Positions 9,081-17,971 of a stretch of DNA of 64,000 nucleotides are shown piece after piece. The notes under the pieces are model-generated. The model had not been told where the DNA came from and did not search any database. It was given only the letters and a program-made list of their open reading frames with translations. The DNA lies in NCBI RefSeq assembly GCF_900099675.1, contig NZ_FNDQ01000005.1:1-64000 (forward strand), in the 5' to 3' direction. The first letter of the stretch is position 1, and each line of letters starts with the position of its first letter. Source of the stretch: Myroides phaeus (GTDB lineage: Bacteria > Bacteroidota > Bacteroidia > Flavobacteriales > Flavobacteriaceae). Made by a program: the position numbers and the translations under genes.

Positions 9081-10835
9081 ATGAGTAAATCATCTGTAAA
9101 AACCAATTATCCAGCGTTGTATATATTGGTTACCGTTTTCTTCTTTTGGGGCTTTTTTGCTGCGGGTAATAGTATTTTTATTCCTTTCTGTAAAGCTTTC
9201 TTTCATTTAGACCAGTTTCAATCACAACTTATCGATTTTTCTTTTTATACAGCTTATTATTTTGGGGCGTTAATCTTGTTTTTAGTGAGTTCTTACAAGC
9301 GAAAAGATTTGATTGGTAATTGGGGCTTTAAACGCTCTATTGTTTATGGATTACTGTTTTCTGCTATCGGGGCAGCTGCAATGATATGGGCAGTACAGGT
9401 GAGTGTTTACGTAGCGTTGTTGGTTGGCTTGTTTGTCGTGGCTCTTGGGTTTTCACTACAGCAGATTGCCGCTAATCCGTTGGCTATTTCTCTGGGAGAT
9501 CCTAAAACGGGAACGAGTAGAGTGAGTCTTGGAGGGGGAATTAATTCGTTGGGGACAACGGTAGGTCCGCTTTTAATGGCGTATGCGCTTTTTGGAAGTA
9601 CGGAAGCGTTGACAGATGATCAAATTCAGCATTTAAGTTTGGATACGATGACCTTTTTATATGCCGCTGTTGGTGGACTATTTTTACTTGCGGCAGCGAT
9701 GTTTTACTTTTCAAAGAAGATTCCAGCCGGAGTTAGCACAGAGGAGATTGAGCCTGCAAGTAAGTCGATTAAGTTATTGTTAATTATGACTGGCTTACTA
9801 ATGGCATTGTTTATTCCTGTTTTTGGAACATATAGTAGTCAGGCGAGTAAAGATATTGAGCAATTAGAATCGGAACGTATCTTATTGGCTCAACGTTTAG
9901 AAAATGGTGATTTACCACAAGTTGCTTTGCTTGAAGGAGACCCTTTACAGAGAATAAATCAGGCAATTGAAGTACTAAAAGTGCCCTTAGAAAACAAGCG
10001 TATTTTGTTGCTTTGTGGTGCGTTAGTCGTTATTGCAGGGAGTATCGCTTTTGCTTATGTGAGCAGTAGAAAGAATAAAGAAGGATGGGGAGCTATGCAG
10101 TATCCGCAATTGTTATTGGGTATGTTTGCTATCTTCGCTTATGTAGGTGTTGAAGTTGGAATTGGGAGTAATTTGGGAGAATTATTAAAACTTGACGAGT
10201 TTGGTTCGTTGCAGTCGTCAGAGATTGCGCCTTATATTTCGATGTATTGGGGGAGTTTGATGATTGGTAGATGGGCAGGTGCTGTAAGCGTATTTAATTT
10301 AAGTAAAATAAAACGCGTATTAGCTTTAGTGGTAGTTCCTTTGTTAGCGTACGTTGTTGTACTGTTTGCCAATGTGTTAGCAGGAAATGATATTCAACAT
10401 TTGTACTATTATATCATCTGTGTGGTTATTCAAATTTTATTCTCTTTTTGGAGTAAAAATAAATCTGCCAGAACAATGGTGTTATTTAGTACATTTGGAC
10501 TCGTAGCAATGGTGATTGGATTGATGACAACAGGTATGACTGCTGTTTATGCTTTTTTAGCAGGTGGATTAGCTTGTAGTGTATTGTGGCCAGCTATTTT
10601 TAATATTGCAATTATTGGTCTTGGAAAATATACTGCACAAGGGTCTTCTTTCTTAATTATGATGATTTTAGGAGGAGGTATTATTCCACCTATACAAGGA
10701 AAAGTGGCTGATATAATAGGAATACACCAATCGTATATTGTTAGTTTATTGTGCTTTGTATATTTGCTTTTATTTGGAATCATTGCTAAAAAGGTCTTAA
10801 AAGAACAGGATATTATCATAGATAATGTCGAATAA
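9081..10835 (+). CDS. FucP-type sugar MFS transporter
   Basis: A 584-residue inner-membrane protein with about twelve hydrophobic segments. The start (YILVTVFFFWGFFAAGNSIF) and the SFYTAYYFGAL region match the fucose/glucose-galactose H+ symporter (FHS) family. It is considerably longer than E. coli FucP (about 440). Between the two halves (about residues 250-310) there is a hydrophilic insert rich in Glu/Gln/Leu (KDIEQLESERILLAQRL) that looks like a short coiled coil. It has its own promoter and no sugar-catabolic neighbour, so the substrate cannot be named. I am confident of the family but not of the transported sugar. Confidence 0.85.
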   Translation: MSKSSVKTNYPALYILVTVFFFWGFFAAGNSIFIPFCKAFFHLDQFQSQLIDFSFYTAYYFGALILFLVSSYKRKDLIGNWGFKRSIVYGLLFSAIGAAAMIWAVQVSVYVALLVGLFVVALGFSLQQIAANPLAISLGDPKTGTSRVSLGGGINSLGTTVGPLLMAYALFGSTEALTDDQIQHLSLDTMTFLYAAVGGLFLLAAAMFYFSKKIPAGVSTEEIEPASKSIKLLLIMTGLLMALFIPVFGTYSSQASKDIEQLESERILLAQRLENGDLPQVALLEGDPLQRINQAIEVLKVPLENKRILLLCGALVVIAGSIAFAYVSSRKNKEGWGAMQYPQLLLGMFAIFAYVGVEVGIGSNLGELLKLDEFGSLQSSEIAPYISMYWGSLMIGRWAGAVSVFNLSKIKRVLALVVVPLLAYVVVLFANVLAGNDIQHLYYYIICVVIQILFSFWSKNKSARTMVLFSTFGLVAMVIGLMTTGMTAVYAFLAGGLACSVLWPAIFNIAIIGLGKYTAQGSSFLIMMILGGGIIPPIQGKVADIIGIHQSYIVSLLCFVYLLLFGIIAKKVLKEQDIIIDNVE

Positions 10836-10875
10836 ATTAAAAATAACCATATAATATATAAAAACGTTAATATAG

Positions 10876-10908
10876 TTGTGTTCTTTTTTTGAGTTTTTAT
10901 TATATTTG
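10876..10908 (+). promoter_or_regulatory. promoter of cysteine desulfurase gene
   Basis: A -7 element TATATTTG lies at 10901-10908, with a TTG at 10876-10878 about 22 bp upstream. The leader is about 75 bp long. Confidence 0.5.
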
Positions 10909-10984
10909 CTTATTGATTAACTAAAAAACACAACAACTGCTTTCTGTGTAAAGCATAGTATTAATACCAACAAATTATTAGGAA

Positions 10985-12112
10985 ATGAAACAAGTATATC
11001 TTGACAGTGCAGCAACAACATCTGTGCGTCCTGAAGTAGTAGAGGAAATGATTAAAGTATTAAGAGATGATTATGGAAACCCGTCATCTACTTATTCTAT
11101 TGGACGACACGCAAAGGCGTTAATTGAAAATGCACGAAAGATAATCGCAAAACAGTTTAACGTTAGTTCTTCTGAGATTATTTTTAACTCTTGTGGAACG
11201 GAAGGTAACAACTGGATTTTGCGCTCTGCTGTTAGAGATTTAGGAGTTAAGAGAATTATTAGTACAAAATTAGAACACCACGCTGTGTTAAACACAATTA
11301 AGCAATTAAATGCTGAGTATGGTGTGGAGATGGTGTTTTTAGATATAAAAGAAACAAGTGAAATTGATTACGAGCAACTTGAACAATTATTGAAAGAGGG
11401 TGATAAGCCAACTTTGGTGAGTTTAATGCACGTAAACAATGAGGTTGGTACTGAACTTGATTTGAAACGCGTGGCTACTATGTGTCAAGAAAATGATGCT
11501 TTGTTTCACTGCGATACAGTGCAATCGGTTGGTAAAACAAGAATTGATTTAGCTGAAATTCCTGTGGATTTTATTGTGGCAAGTGCTCATAAATTCCACG
11601 GACCAAAAGGGATTGGTTTTGCATTTATTCGCAAGAAAAACGTGTTGAGACCGGTAATGTTTGGAGGGGAGCAAGAAAAAGGACTTCGCGCAGGAACAGA
11701 GGGAACACACCAAGTAGTTGGTATGGCTAAAGCGTTAGAAATGGCGTACGAACTGTTGGATGAAGAACGCGCTCATATTACTTCGTTAAAAGAGTATTGT
11801 AGCAAGCGATTAGTTGAAGTGTATCCAGATGTACATTTTAATGGAAATAAAACAGGTTTTTACAATATTTTAAACGTGTTATTACCTTTGTCAGAAGAGA
11901 AAGCAGCAATGATGTTGTTTCAATTAGATATGAAGGGAATTGCTGTGTCAAGAGGTAGTGCTTGTCAATCAGGTAGCCAAAAACCGTCTCACGTATTGTC
12001 TCAGTTTTTATGTGCTGAGGATTTAAAGAAACCGAGTTTAAGACTTTCTTTTAGTCACGAAAATACAAAAGAAGATATTGATATTTTGATAGATGTATTA
12101 AAAACTATCTAA
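10985..12112 (+). CDS. cysteine desulfurase (NifS/IscS family)
   Basis: A 375-residue PLP enzyme of aminotransferase class V. It starts MKQVYLDSAATTSVRPEV, as usual for the family. The PLP Schiff-base lysine is in SAHKFHGPKG (K203). The mobile-loop catalytic cysteine is in SRGSACQSG (C327). It would take sulfur from L-cysteine, giving alanine and a persulfide for Fe-S clusters or thiolation. No iscU, iscA or suf genes are adjacent, so the acceptor is unclear. The ACQSG loop resembles group I NifS/IscS rather than SufS. A hairpin terminator follows directly. Confidence 0.9.
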   Translation: MKQVYLDSAATTSVRPEVVEEMIKVLRDDYGNPSSTYSIGRHAKALIENARKIIAKQFNVSSSEIIFNSCGTEGNNWILRSAVRDLGVKRIISTKLEHHAVLNTIKQLNAEYGVEMVFLDIKETSEIDYEQLEQLLKEGDKPTLVSLMHVNNEVGTELDLKRVATMCQENDALFHCDTVQSVGKTRIDLAEIPVDFIVASAHKFHGPKGIGFAFIRKKNVLRPVMFGGEQEKGLRAGTEGTHQVVGMAKALEMAYELLDEERAHITSLKEYCSKRLVEVYPDVHFNGNKTGFYNILNVLLPLSEEKAAMMLFQLDMKGIAVSRGSACQSGSQKPSHVLSQFLCAEDLKKPSLRLSFSHENTKEDIDILIDVLKTI

Positions 12113-12123
12113 CAGATTTATAG

Positions 12124-12156
12124 AAATCTACTGCTAAGGCGGTAGATTTTTTTTTG
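12124..12156 (+). terminator. rho-independent terminator
   Basis: AAATCTAC (12124-12131) pairs with GTAGATTT (12142-12149), followed by a run of nine or more T. Confidence 0.8.
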
Positions 12157-12215
12157 CTTTGTATTCAAGGCTATGGCTTTTTGAGAAATAAAAATAATGT
12201 TGCTCTAAAATAACA

Positions 12216-12246
12216 TTGCTTTACATCAACAATAAGCTTAAATTTG
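12216..12246 (+). promoter_or_regulatory. promoter of purM-ruvX
   Basis: TTG at 12216-12218 and TAAATTTG (TAnnTTTG) at 12239-12246 with a 20-bp spacer, 19 bp upstream of the ATG. Confidence 0.65.
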
Positions 12247-12265
12247 CGCAAACAACACACTTTTT

Positions 12266-13438
12266 ATGAATACTAACAATAGATACGCACTACGCGGAGT
12301 TTCTGCGGAAAAAGAAGATGTTCACAATGCTATTAAGAACATTGACAAAGGGTTATTTCCTAAAGCTTTTTGTAAGATTATTCCAGACCATTTAACAGGA
12401 GATGAAGATTACTGCTTGATTATGCACGCTGATGGAGCAGGTACAAAATCGTCTTTAGCTTATATGTATTGGAAAGAGACAGGAGATATTTCTGTTTGGA
12501 AAGGAATTGCTCAAGATGCGCTTATTATGAATATCGACGATTTATTGTGCGTTGGTGCAACGGATAATATCTTGTTGTCAAGTACAATTGGTCGTAATAA
12601 AAACTTGGTTCCAGGTGAGGTTATTTCTGCTATCATCAATGGTACTGAGGATTTGATTAAAGAATTGAAAGCATTTGGTGTAACGATCCATTCGACAGGA
12701 GGGGAAACAGCAGATGTGGGAGATTTAGTTCGCACAATTATTGTTGATTCGACTGTAACTGCTCGTATGAAACGCAGTGATGTGATTGATAATGCGAATA
12801 TTCAACCTGGTGACGTAATCGTAGGATTAGAGTCATTCGGACAAGCAACGTATGAAAAAGAATACAATGGTGGAATGGGGAGTAATGGACTTACTTCAGC
12901 AAGACACGATGTGTTTGATCACTCGTTAGCAGCAAAATATCCAGAGAGTTTTGACTCGTCTGTACCAGAAGAATTAGTGTATTCAGGAAAGGTGAACTTA
13001 ACTGATGCTGTGGAGGGTTCTCCAATAGACGCTGGTAAGTTGGTATTGTCTCCAACAAGAACGTATGCGCCAATTATCAAAGCTATTCTGTCTAAATACA
13101 AAGCGGATAGCGTACACGGAATGGTGCATTGTAGTGGGGGAGCACAAACGAAAATATTGCACTTTGTAGATAATTTACATATTGTAAAAGATAATTTATT
13201 TGCTGTGCCACCTTTGTTTAAGTTGATTCAGGAACAATCTAATACGGATTGGAGAGAAATGTATCAAGTGTTCAACTGTGGTCACAGAATGGAGCTTTAT
13301 GTTAAGCCAGAAGTAGCAGCAGATATTATTGCTATTTCAGAATCGTTTAATGTAAAAGCACAAATTGTTGGTCGTGTAGAGGCTTCAGAAGAGAAGAAAC
13401 TAACGATTACATCAGAATACGGAACATTTAATTATTAA
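12266..13438 (+). CDS. purM: phosphoribosylformylglycinamidine cyclo-ligase (AIR synthase)
   Basis: A 390-residue cytoplasmic enzyme of purine synthesis. It converts FGAM to 5-aminoimidazole ribotide with ATP. The sequence has the PurM-family landmarks: DGAGTKSSLAY (about residues 56-66), the acidic MNIDDLLCVGA stretch (about 90-100) and HSTGGETADVGD (about 140-151). It is longer than the E. coli enzyme (about 345), as is usual for the Bacteroidetes version. It has its own promoter and is followed after 17 bp by ruvX. purC lies elsewhere in the window (47.2 kb), so the purine genes are dispersed. Confidence 0.9.
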   Translation: MNTNNRYALRGVSAEKEDVHNAIKNIDKGLFPKAFCKIIPDHLTGDEDYCLIMHADGAGTKSSLAYMYWKETGDISVWKGIAQDALIMNIDDLLCVGATDNILLSSTIGRNKNLVPGEVISAIINGTEDLIKELKAFGVTIHSTGGETADVGDLVRTIIVDSTVTARMKRSDVIDNANIQPGDVIVGLESFGQATYEKEYNGGMGSNGLTSARHDVFDHSLAAKYPESFDSSVPEELVYSGKVNLTDAVEGSPIDAGKLVLSPTRTYAPIIKAILSKYKADSVHGMVHCSGGAQTKILHFVDNLHIVKDNLFAVPPLFKLIQEQSNTDWREMYQVFNCGHRMELYVKPEVAADIIAISESFNVKAQIVGRVEASEEKKLTITSEYGTFNY

Positions 13439-13455
13439 AAAGAATACATATAAAA

Positions 13456-13866
13456 ATGGCAAGATTACTATCTATCGACTTCGGTAAAAAACGCACAGGA
13501 ATTGCGGTTACTGATGAATTTCAAATAATAGCTTCAGGCTTAACGACGGTTGATACATCGGAATTGTTGCCATTTTTAAAAGAATATTTTGCAAAGGAGA
13601 AGGTGGAAAAGGTGATTATAGGAGAACCTAAGCGCTTAAATAATGAACCATCTGAAGTAGTTCCTTTGTTAAATGAGTTTATTGGGAAGTTTGAAAAGAA
13701 CTTTCCGGCAATGCCAGTAGAGCGTATTGACGAACGCTTTACTTCTAAGATGGCATTTCAAACAATGATAGACAGTGGGTTGAAGAAAAAGCAGCGACAA
13801 AATAAAGCGTTGATAGACGAAATAGCCGCGACTATAATCCTTCAAGATTATATGAATAAATTCTAA
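13456..13866 (+). CDS. ruvX: RuvX/YqgF family RNase H-fold nuclease
   Basis: 136 residues. The N-terminal strand MARLLSIDFGKKRTGIAVTD is the family signature with the first catalytic aspartate (D8). DERFTSKMA (about residues 93-101) supplies the second motif, and the C-terminal ALIDEIAATIILQDYM the third (D about 124). The family processes the 5' end of pre-16S rRNA and has been linked to Holliday junction resolution. It sits 17 bp after purM with no promoter visible between, so it is probably co-transcribed. Confidence 0.9.
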   Translation: MARLLSIDFGKKRTGIAVTDEFQIIASGLTTVDTSELLPFLKEYFAKEKVEKVIIGEPKRLNNEPSEVVPLLNEFIGKFEKNFPAMPVERIDERFTSKMAFQTMIDSGLKKKQRQNKALIDEIAATIILQDYMNKF

Positions 13867-13922
13867 ATTGTCTTTTTAAAATATTTTTTGAGAGATTCCT
13901 ACAATTTCTCTATAATATAGAT

Positions 13923-13930
13923 TAATTTTG
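13923..13930 (+). promoter_or_regulatory. -7 element of mqo
   Basis: TAATTTTG is a perfect TAnnTTTG 21 bp before the ATG at 13952. This argues against translation starting at the TTG at 13928, which lies inside the element. No convincing -33 is visible. Confidence 0.55.
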
Positions 13931-13951
13931 CAAAAAAATAAATCCGATATA

Positions 13952-15451
13952 ATGTCAAGTATACAAAAATCAGAGGCTGATGTTGTTTTGGTAGGTGCAG
14001 GAATTATGAGTGCTACACTCGGTGTCCTATTGAAAGAGCTGAAACCAAACTTAACCATTGAGGTTATTGAGCGTCTCGACAGTGCGGCTGCCGAAAGTTC
14101 TGATGCAATGAATAATGCCGGAACTGGACACTCTGCGTTTTGTGAATTAAATTATACGCCTGAAAAAGCAGACGGTACAATTGATGCTACTAAGGCAATC
14201 AATATTGTTGAACAATTTGAAGTGTCTCGACAATTTTGGTCTTATTTGGTGAAGAAAAATATTCTTAAAAAGCCAAATAGCTTTATTAATACTGTGCCTC
14301 ATATGAGCTTTGTATGGGGAGAGAATAACGTTAACTTCTTGAGAAAACGTTATGCAGAACTGCAAAAATATCCGTTATTCCACGGAATGGAGTTTTCTGA
14401 AGATCCAAAACAAATTAAAGAGTGGGCTCCGTTATTAATGGACAACCGTAAAACTGATGATGTTTATGCTGCTACGCATATGCCGTTAGGAACAGATGTT
14501 AACTTTGGAGACTTAACTCGTCAGTTATTTGATCACTTAAAGAGCGAGAATGGTGTAAATATGAGTTTTAATACTCAAGTTACAGATATTAAACGCAAAG
14601 GTGATGTTTGGACGGTTTCTTCTACAGATCGCAAAACAGGGGCTAAGAAAGTAGTTAACTCTAAGTTTGTCTTTGTAGGTGCTGGTGGTGGAGCTATTTT
14701 GTTGTTACAAAAGGCTGATATTCCAGAGAGTAAAGGTTATGGTGGTTTCCCTGTAGGAGGTGAGTGGCTTGTATGTCGTAATCCTGAAGTAGTGAAAAAA
14801 CACATGGCTAAAGTGTATGGTAAAGCATCTGTTGGAGCGCCTCCAATGTCTGTACCTCACTTAGATACTCGTTTTATCGACGGAAAGCATTCTTTGTTAT
14901 TCGGTCCTTATGCTGGTTTCTCTACTAAGTTTTTAAAGCAAGGTTCTAATGCTGATTTATTCAAATCATTAGAGATGAATAATATTGGACCAATGCTTGG
15001 TGTGGGAATGCGTAATATGGATTTGACTAAATACTTGATCGGACAAGTATTACAGTCTGAAAAATCTCGTTACGAAGCGTTAAGAGCGTATTATCCAGAC
15101 GCTAAAGATGAAGATTGGACATTAGAGAAAGCTGGACAACGTGTTCAGGTTATCAAAAAAGATAAAGACGGTAAAGGTATTTTACAGTTTGGTACAGAGG
15201 TCGTAAACTCTGCTGATGGGTCAATTGCTGCGTTATTAGGAGCTTCTCCTGGTGCGTCAACGGCTACACCTATTATGTTGAAATTACTTTCTCAGTGTTT
15301 TAAACAAGAGTTCCAATCTGCTGAATGGCAAGCGAAATTCAAAGAAATGATTCCTTCTTTTGGATTGAAATTGAATGAGCATCCTGAATTAGTAGCTGAG
15401 ATTAGAGAGAATTGTTCTTCTGTATTGAAGATATTCCCTCATAATAAATAA
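13952..15451 (+). CDS. mqo: malate:quinone oxidoreductase
   Basis: A FAD-dependent, membrane-associated enzyme oxidising malate to oxaloacetate and passing electrons to the quinone pool. It replaces or complements soluble malate dehydrogenase in the TCA cycle. I chose the ATG at 13952 (499 residues) because the longer frame starts at a TTG inside the -7 promoter element. The N-terminal dinucleotide fold ADVVLVGAGIMSATLG is typical, and AMNNAGTGHSA follows at about residue 50. The C-terminal LLGASPGASTATPIML is the conserved Mqo signature. The gene is monocistronic, with a terminator 20 bp after the stop. Confidence 0.93.
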   Translation: MSSIQKSEADVVLVGAGIMSATLGVLLKELKPNLTIEVIERLDSAAAESSDAMNNAGTGHSAFCELNYTPEKADGTIDATKAINIVEQFEVSRQFWSYLVKKNILKKPNSFINTVPHMSFVWGENNVNFLRKRYAELQKYPLFHGMEFSEDPKQIKEWAPLLMDNRKTDDVYAATHMPLGTDVNFGDLTRQLFDHLKSENGVNMSFNTQVTDIKRKGDVWTVSSTDRKTGAKKVVNSKFVFVGAGGGAILLLQKADIPESKGYGGFPVGGEWLVCRNPEVVKKHMAKVYGKASVGAPPMSVPHLDTRFIDGKHSLLFGPYAGFSTKFLKQGSNADLFKSLEMNNIGPMLGVGMRNMDLTKYLIGQVLQSEKSRYEALRAYYPDAKDEDWTLEKAGQRVQVIKKDKDGKGILQFGTEVVNSADGSIAALLGASPGASTATPIMLKLLSQCFKQEFQSAEWQAKFKEMIPSFGLKLNEHPELVAEIRENCSSVLKIFPHNK

Positions 15452-15472
15452 GACGATTCTTACTTTATATAG

Positions 15473-15506
15473 AAAGCACTCCTTGATAAAAGGGGTGCTT
15501 TTTTTG
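15473..15506 (+). terminator. terminator after mqo
   Basis: AAAGCACTCC pairs with GGGGTGCTTT (with G-T pairs), followed by a T-run. Confidence 0.85.
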
Positions 15507-15725
15507 TTTTTATTGTCTCATCGAAGTAGTCTTGTGTTAAAAATGTTTTTCAATTGTAAGTGTACTTATTGCATTTTCTTGATCTTTCAAATCGTAATAT
15601 GTTTAGGTGAATAGTATGAATTATGTTGTTATTCATATAAACTATGACATATCATATTAGTATATGTTTAAATAATAGTAACTTCGCACAGTGTCAGAAT
15701 AGCTTTTATCTTGTTATTTAATTAT

Positions 15726-17756
15726 ATGTATTTTAGAGACTTCATTAAAAGAATATTAATATTATTTACGTTACTAATAGCGTTGTATAGTTGTCAAAAG
15801 AGTAGACAGCAAACGTTTCGCTCAGATAATTTGACGATAAATACTTTTATAAAAGAATATGACTATTATAGACAAGATAGTATACAAGCAAAAAAGCTTG
15901 GAGATATACAATCAAAGGTTTTAGGTTTATCTAATACTAAAGAAAATAGAGAAATAATATATCGTTTTATATCGAAAACAAAAGCTGATAAACTTTTTTC
16001 ACATCATCTTTTAAAATACGCAGAACAAGCAAAAGACTCTACTGATATGGCTCGTTCTTATATGTTATTAGGAAAGTTTTTTGAAAATAAATATAGTATG
16101 GATAGTTCTTATGCTTTCTTTACACGAGCAGAGGAAATATTTTTAAGAACCCAAGATTCTTTAGATTTAGAAGAAGTCTATATTCACAAGGCTGAACTTT
16201 TAGTAGGAAACTCTATATATGGAGAGGCAGAGAATCAAATGACTAAATCTATTGGTTATGGATTAAGTAATCGTGATGCTAAGAGACTATTTCAACAATA
16301 TTGTATCATGGGAGAAATACTCGTTGGATTAGGACAAAACGACGAGGCAATAGGTTTATATGATCAAGCATATGAATTGTTAGACGTTAAAGAATTAATT
16401 AATTCTTCAACTGACTATTATAGAAGATTGAATCGTGCAAATATTCATAATAATATTGCTCGTATTTATATAAAGCAAGAGCTTTATGATTCAGCTATTA
16501 CTTATTTACAACAAGCGATTGACAACTACATTAATTTTGATCACCCTATTGATAAACAAGTTTACTCTGCTTTAGCATTAAATTTAGCAATCGCCAAAAT
16601 GAAAAATGGAGATCTATCTAATGTGAGTAGCTTAGTTAATAGGTCTATGGATATTTCGGTAAAGTTTGGAAATTATGTTTTAGAGAATTCTGCGAAATTA
16701 TGTTTAGCAGAATATTATTATTTGAGCAATAAACCAAAAACCGCAGATAGTATTATTAAGGATGTAATAGACTATGCTGAGAAACACGATGATTTTCAAA
16801 CAAATCTAAGTGCTATAGAATTGTTGTTAAAGTACGTAGAAGACAAATCTCCTGAGAATTTTAATACCTATTTGTCGTTAAGTAGACGTGTTATAGATGA
16901 GAATAATCTAACAAGAAATAAATTTTCAAGGATTAAGTATGAAACAGCTATTTTGGAAAAGTCTAATGCTGCTTTAAAACAAGAAAAGAGTAATATCGTA
17001 TTAATTAGTGGTATTTTATTTTTGGTTTCTTTATTGATTTTGTTAATTGTTTTCTATGTACAAAGAAATAGAAAGTTATTTATTGCTCGTATGTTGCAAG
17101 GAGATACAGAAAGATACTATAATTCAATTATTGAAAGTCATAATCAAATGTCTGGGGCTCAAGAAAGTGAACGTAATGATATAGCAAAAGAACTGCATGA
17201 TGGCGTGTTAAATAAACTATTTATAACGCGTTTTTCGCTAATCCAATTAAGTAGAAAAAACTTTAAAGAACAGAGGGATCTACTTGTAAGTGAAATAAAA
17301 GATATTGAAAAATATTTAAGAGATGTATCACATGCTTTAGCAAATGAAAATAGTATGCTTGTAGAACGATTTAGTCTATTATTGAAAGAATTGGTTGATT
17401 TACAGAATAGGAATTTGGCTATAAAGTTTATTTTCTACATTGAAGAGGAATTAAACTTAGATAAATTATCTCATCATTATAAGATTAATATATATAGAAT
17501 TTTGCAGGAGTTATTGCAAAATGTACAAAAGCACTCACAAGCTACTAAGTGTTATGTTACTATAAGACCACAGAGTGAAGATATATTTCAAATAGAAGTT
17601 AATGATAACGGTAAAGGTTTTGATCAACGAGGGATTAAATATGGACAAGGGCTTCAGAATATAAAAGAACGAACGGAACTTGTAGGGGGACAGTTTATAA
17701 TCAAAAGTAATTTAGGCGTTGGTACTACTATTTTATTAGTTTTTAGAAAAAAATAA
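15726..17756 (+). CDS. TPR-repeat sensor histidine kinase (HisKA_3 type), copy 1
   Basis: 676 residues when started at the ATG at 15726 (the longer frame needs TTG at 15711). There is a lipoprotein-like signal (LFTLLIALYSCQK). About 400 residues of helical TPR-like repeats follow. A single membrane helix (NIVLISGILFLVSLLILLIVFYV, near residue 430) leads to a cytoplasmic kinase. The phosphoacceptor box is ELHDGVLNKLF, characteristic of the NarL-type HisKA_3 class. The ATP domain has LLQNVQKHS (N box), DNGKGFD (G1) and YGQGLQNIKER (G2). Such kinases normally pair with a LuxR-type response regulator, but none is adjacent. It is paralogous to the next gene in size, domain order and H-box wording. 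The signal sensed is unknown. Confidence 0.85.
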   Translation: MYFRDFIKRILILFTLLIALYSCQKSRQQTFRSDNLTINTFIKEYDYYRQDSIQAKKLGDIQSKVLGLSNTKENREIIYRFISKTKADKLFSHHLLKYAEQAKDSTDMARSYMLLGKFFENKYSMDSSYAFFTRAEEIFLRTQDSLDLEEVYIHKAELLVGNSIYGEAENQMTKSIGYGLSNRDAKRLFQQYCIMGEILVGLGQNDEAIGLYDQAYELLDVKELINSSTDYYRRLNRANIHNNIARIYIKQELYDSAITYLQQAIDNYINFDHPIDKQVYSALALNLAIAKMKNGDLSNVSSLVNRSMDISVKFGNYVLENSAKLCLAEYYYLSNKPKTADSIIKDVIDYAEKHDDFQTNLSAIELLLKYVEDKSPENFNTYLSLSRRVIDENNLTRNKFSRIKYETAILEKSNAALKQEKSNIVLISGILFLVSLLILLIVFYVQRNRKLFIARMLQGDTERYYNSIIESHNQMSGAQESERNDIAKELHDGVLNKLFITRFSLIQLSRKNFKEQRDLLVSEIKDIEKYLRDVSHALANENSMLVERFSLLLKELVDLQNRNLAIKFIFYIEEELNLDKLSHHYKINIYRILQELLQNVQKHSQATKCYVTIRPQSEDIFQIEVNDNGKGFDQRGIKYGQGLQNIKERTELVGGQFIIKSNLGVGTTILLVFRKK

Positions 17757-17971
17757 GATTTCATTTAATATAGTAAGACTTGTTCTTTGAAAATATTTTT
17801 AAATAATTGTAAAATTGCAATAAGTAGTGTTTTTTTTGGATTAAAAAAATTAGCTATTCTTTTGTATGTAACATAAATTAATTTATAATGTTTATTTTTG
17901 ATTAATGTTTTTAAGGTATCAAATTAATGGTTTGATATATTGTAGTTTAGATTTAAGTTAATTAGTGCTCG

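Noticed and set aside
13928..13951. TTG start giving eight extra residues on Mqo
   Set aside because: The TTG is inside the -7 promoter element; the ATG at 13952 fits family length.
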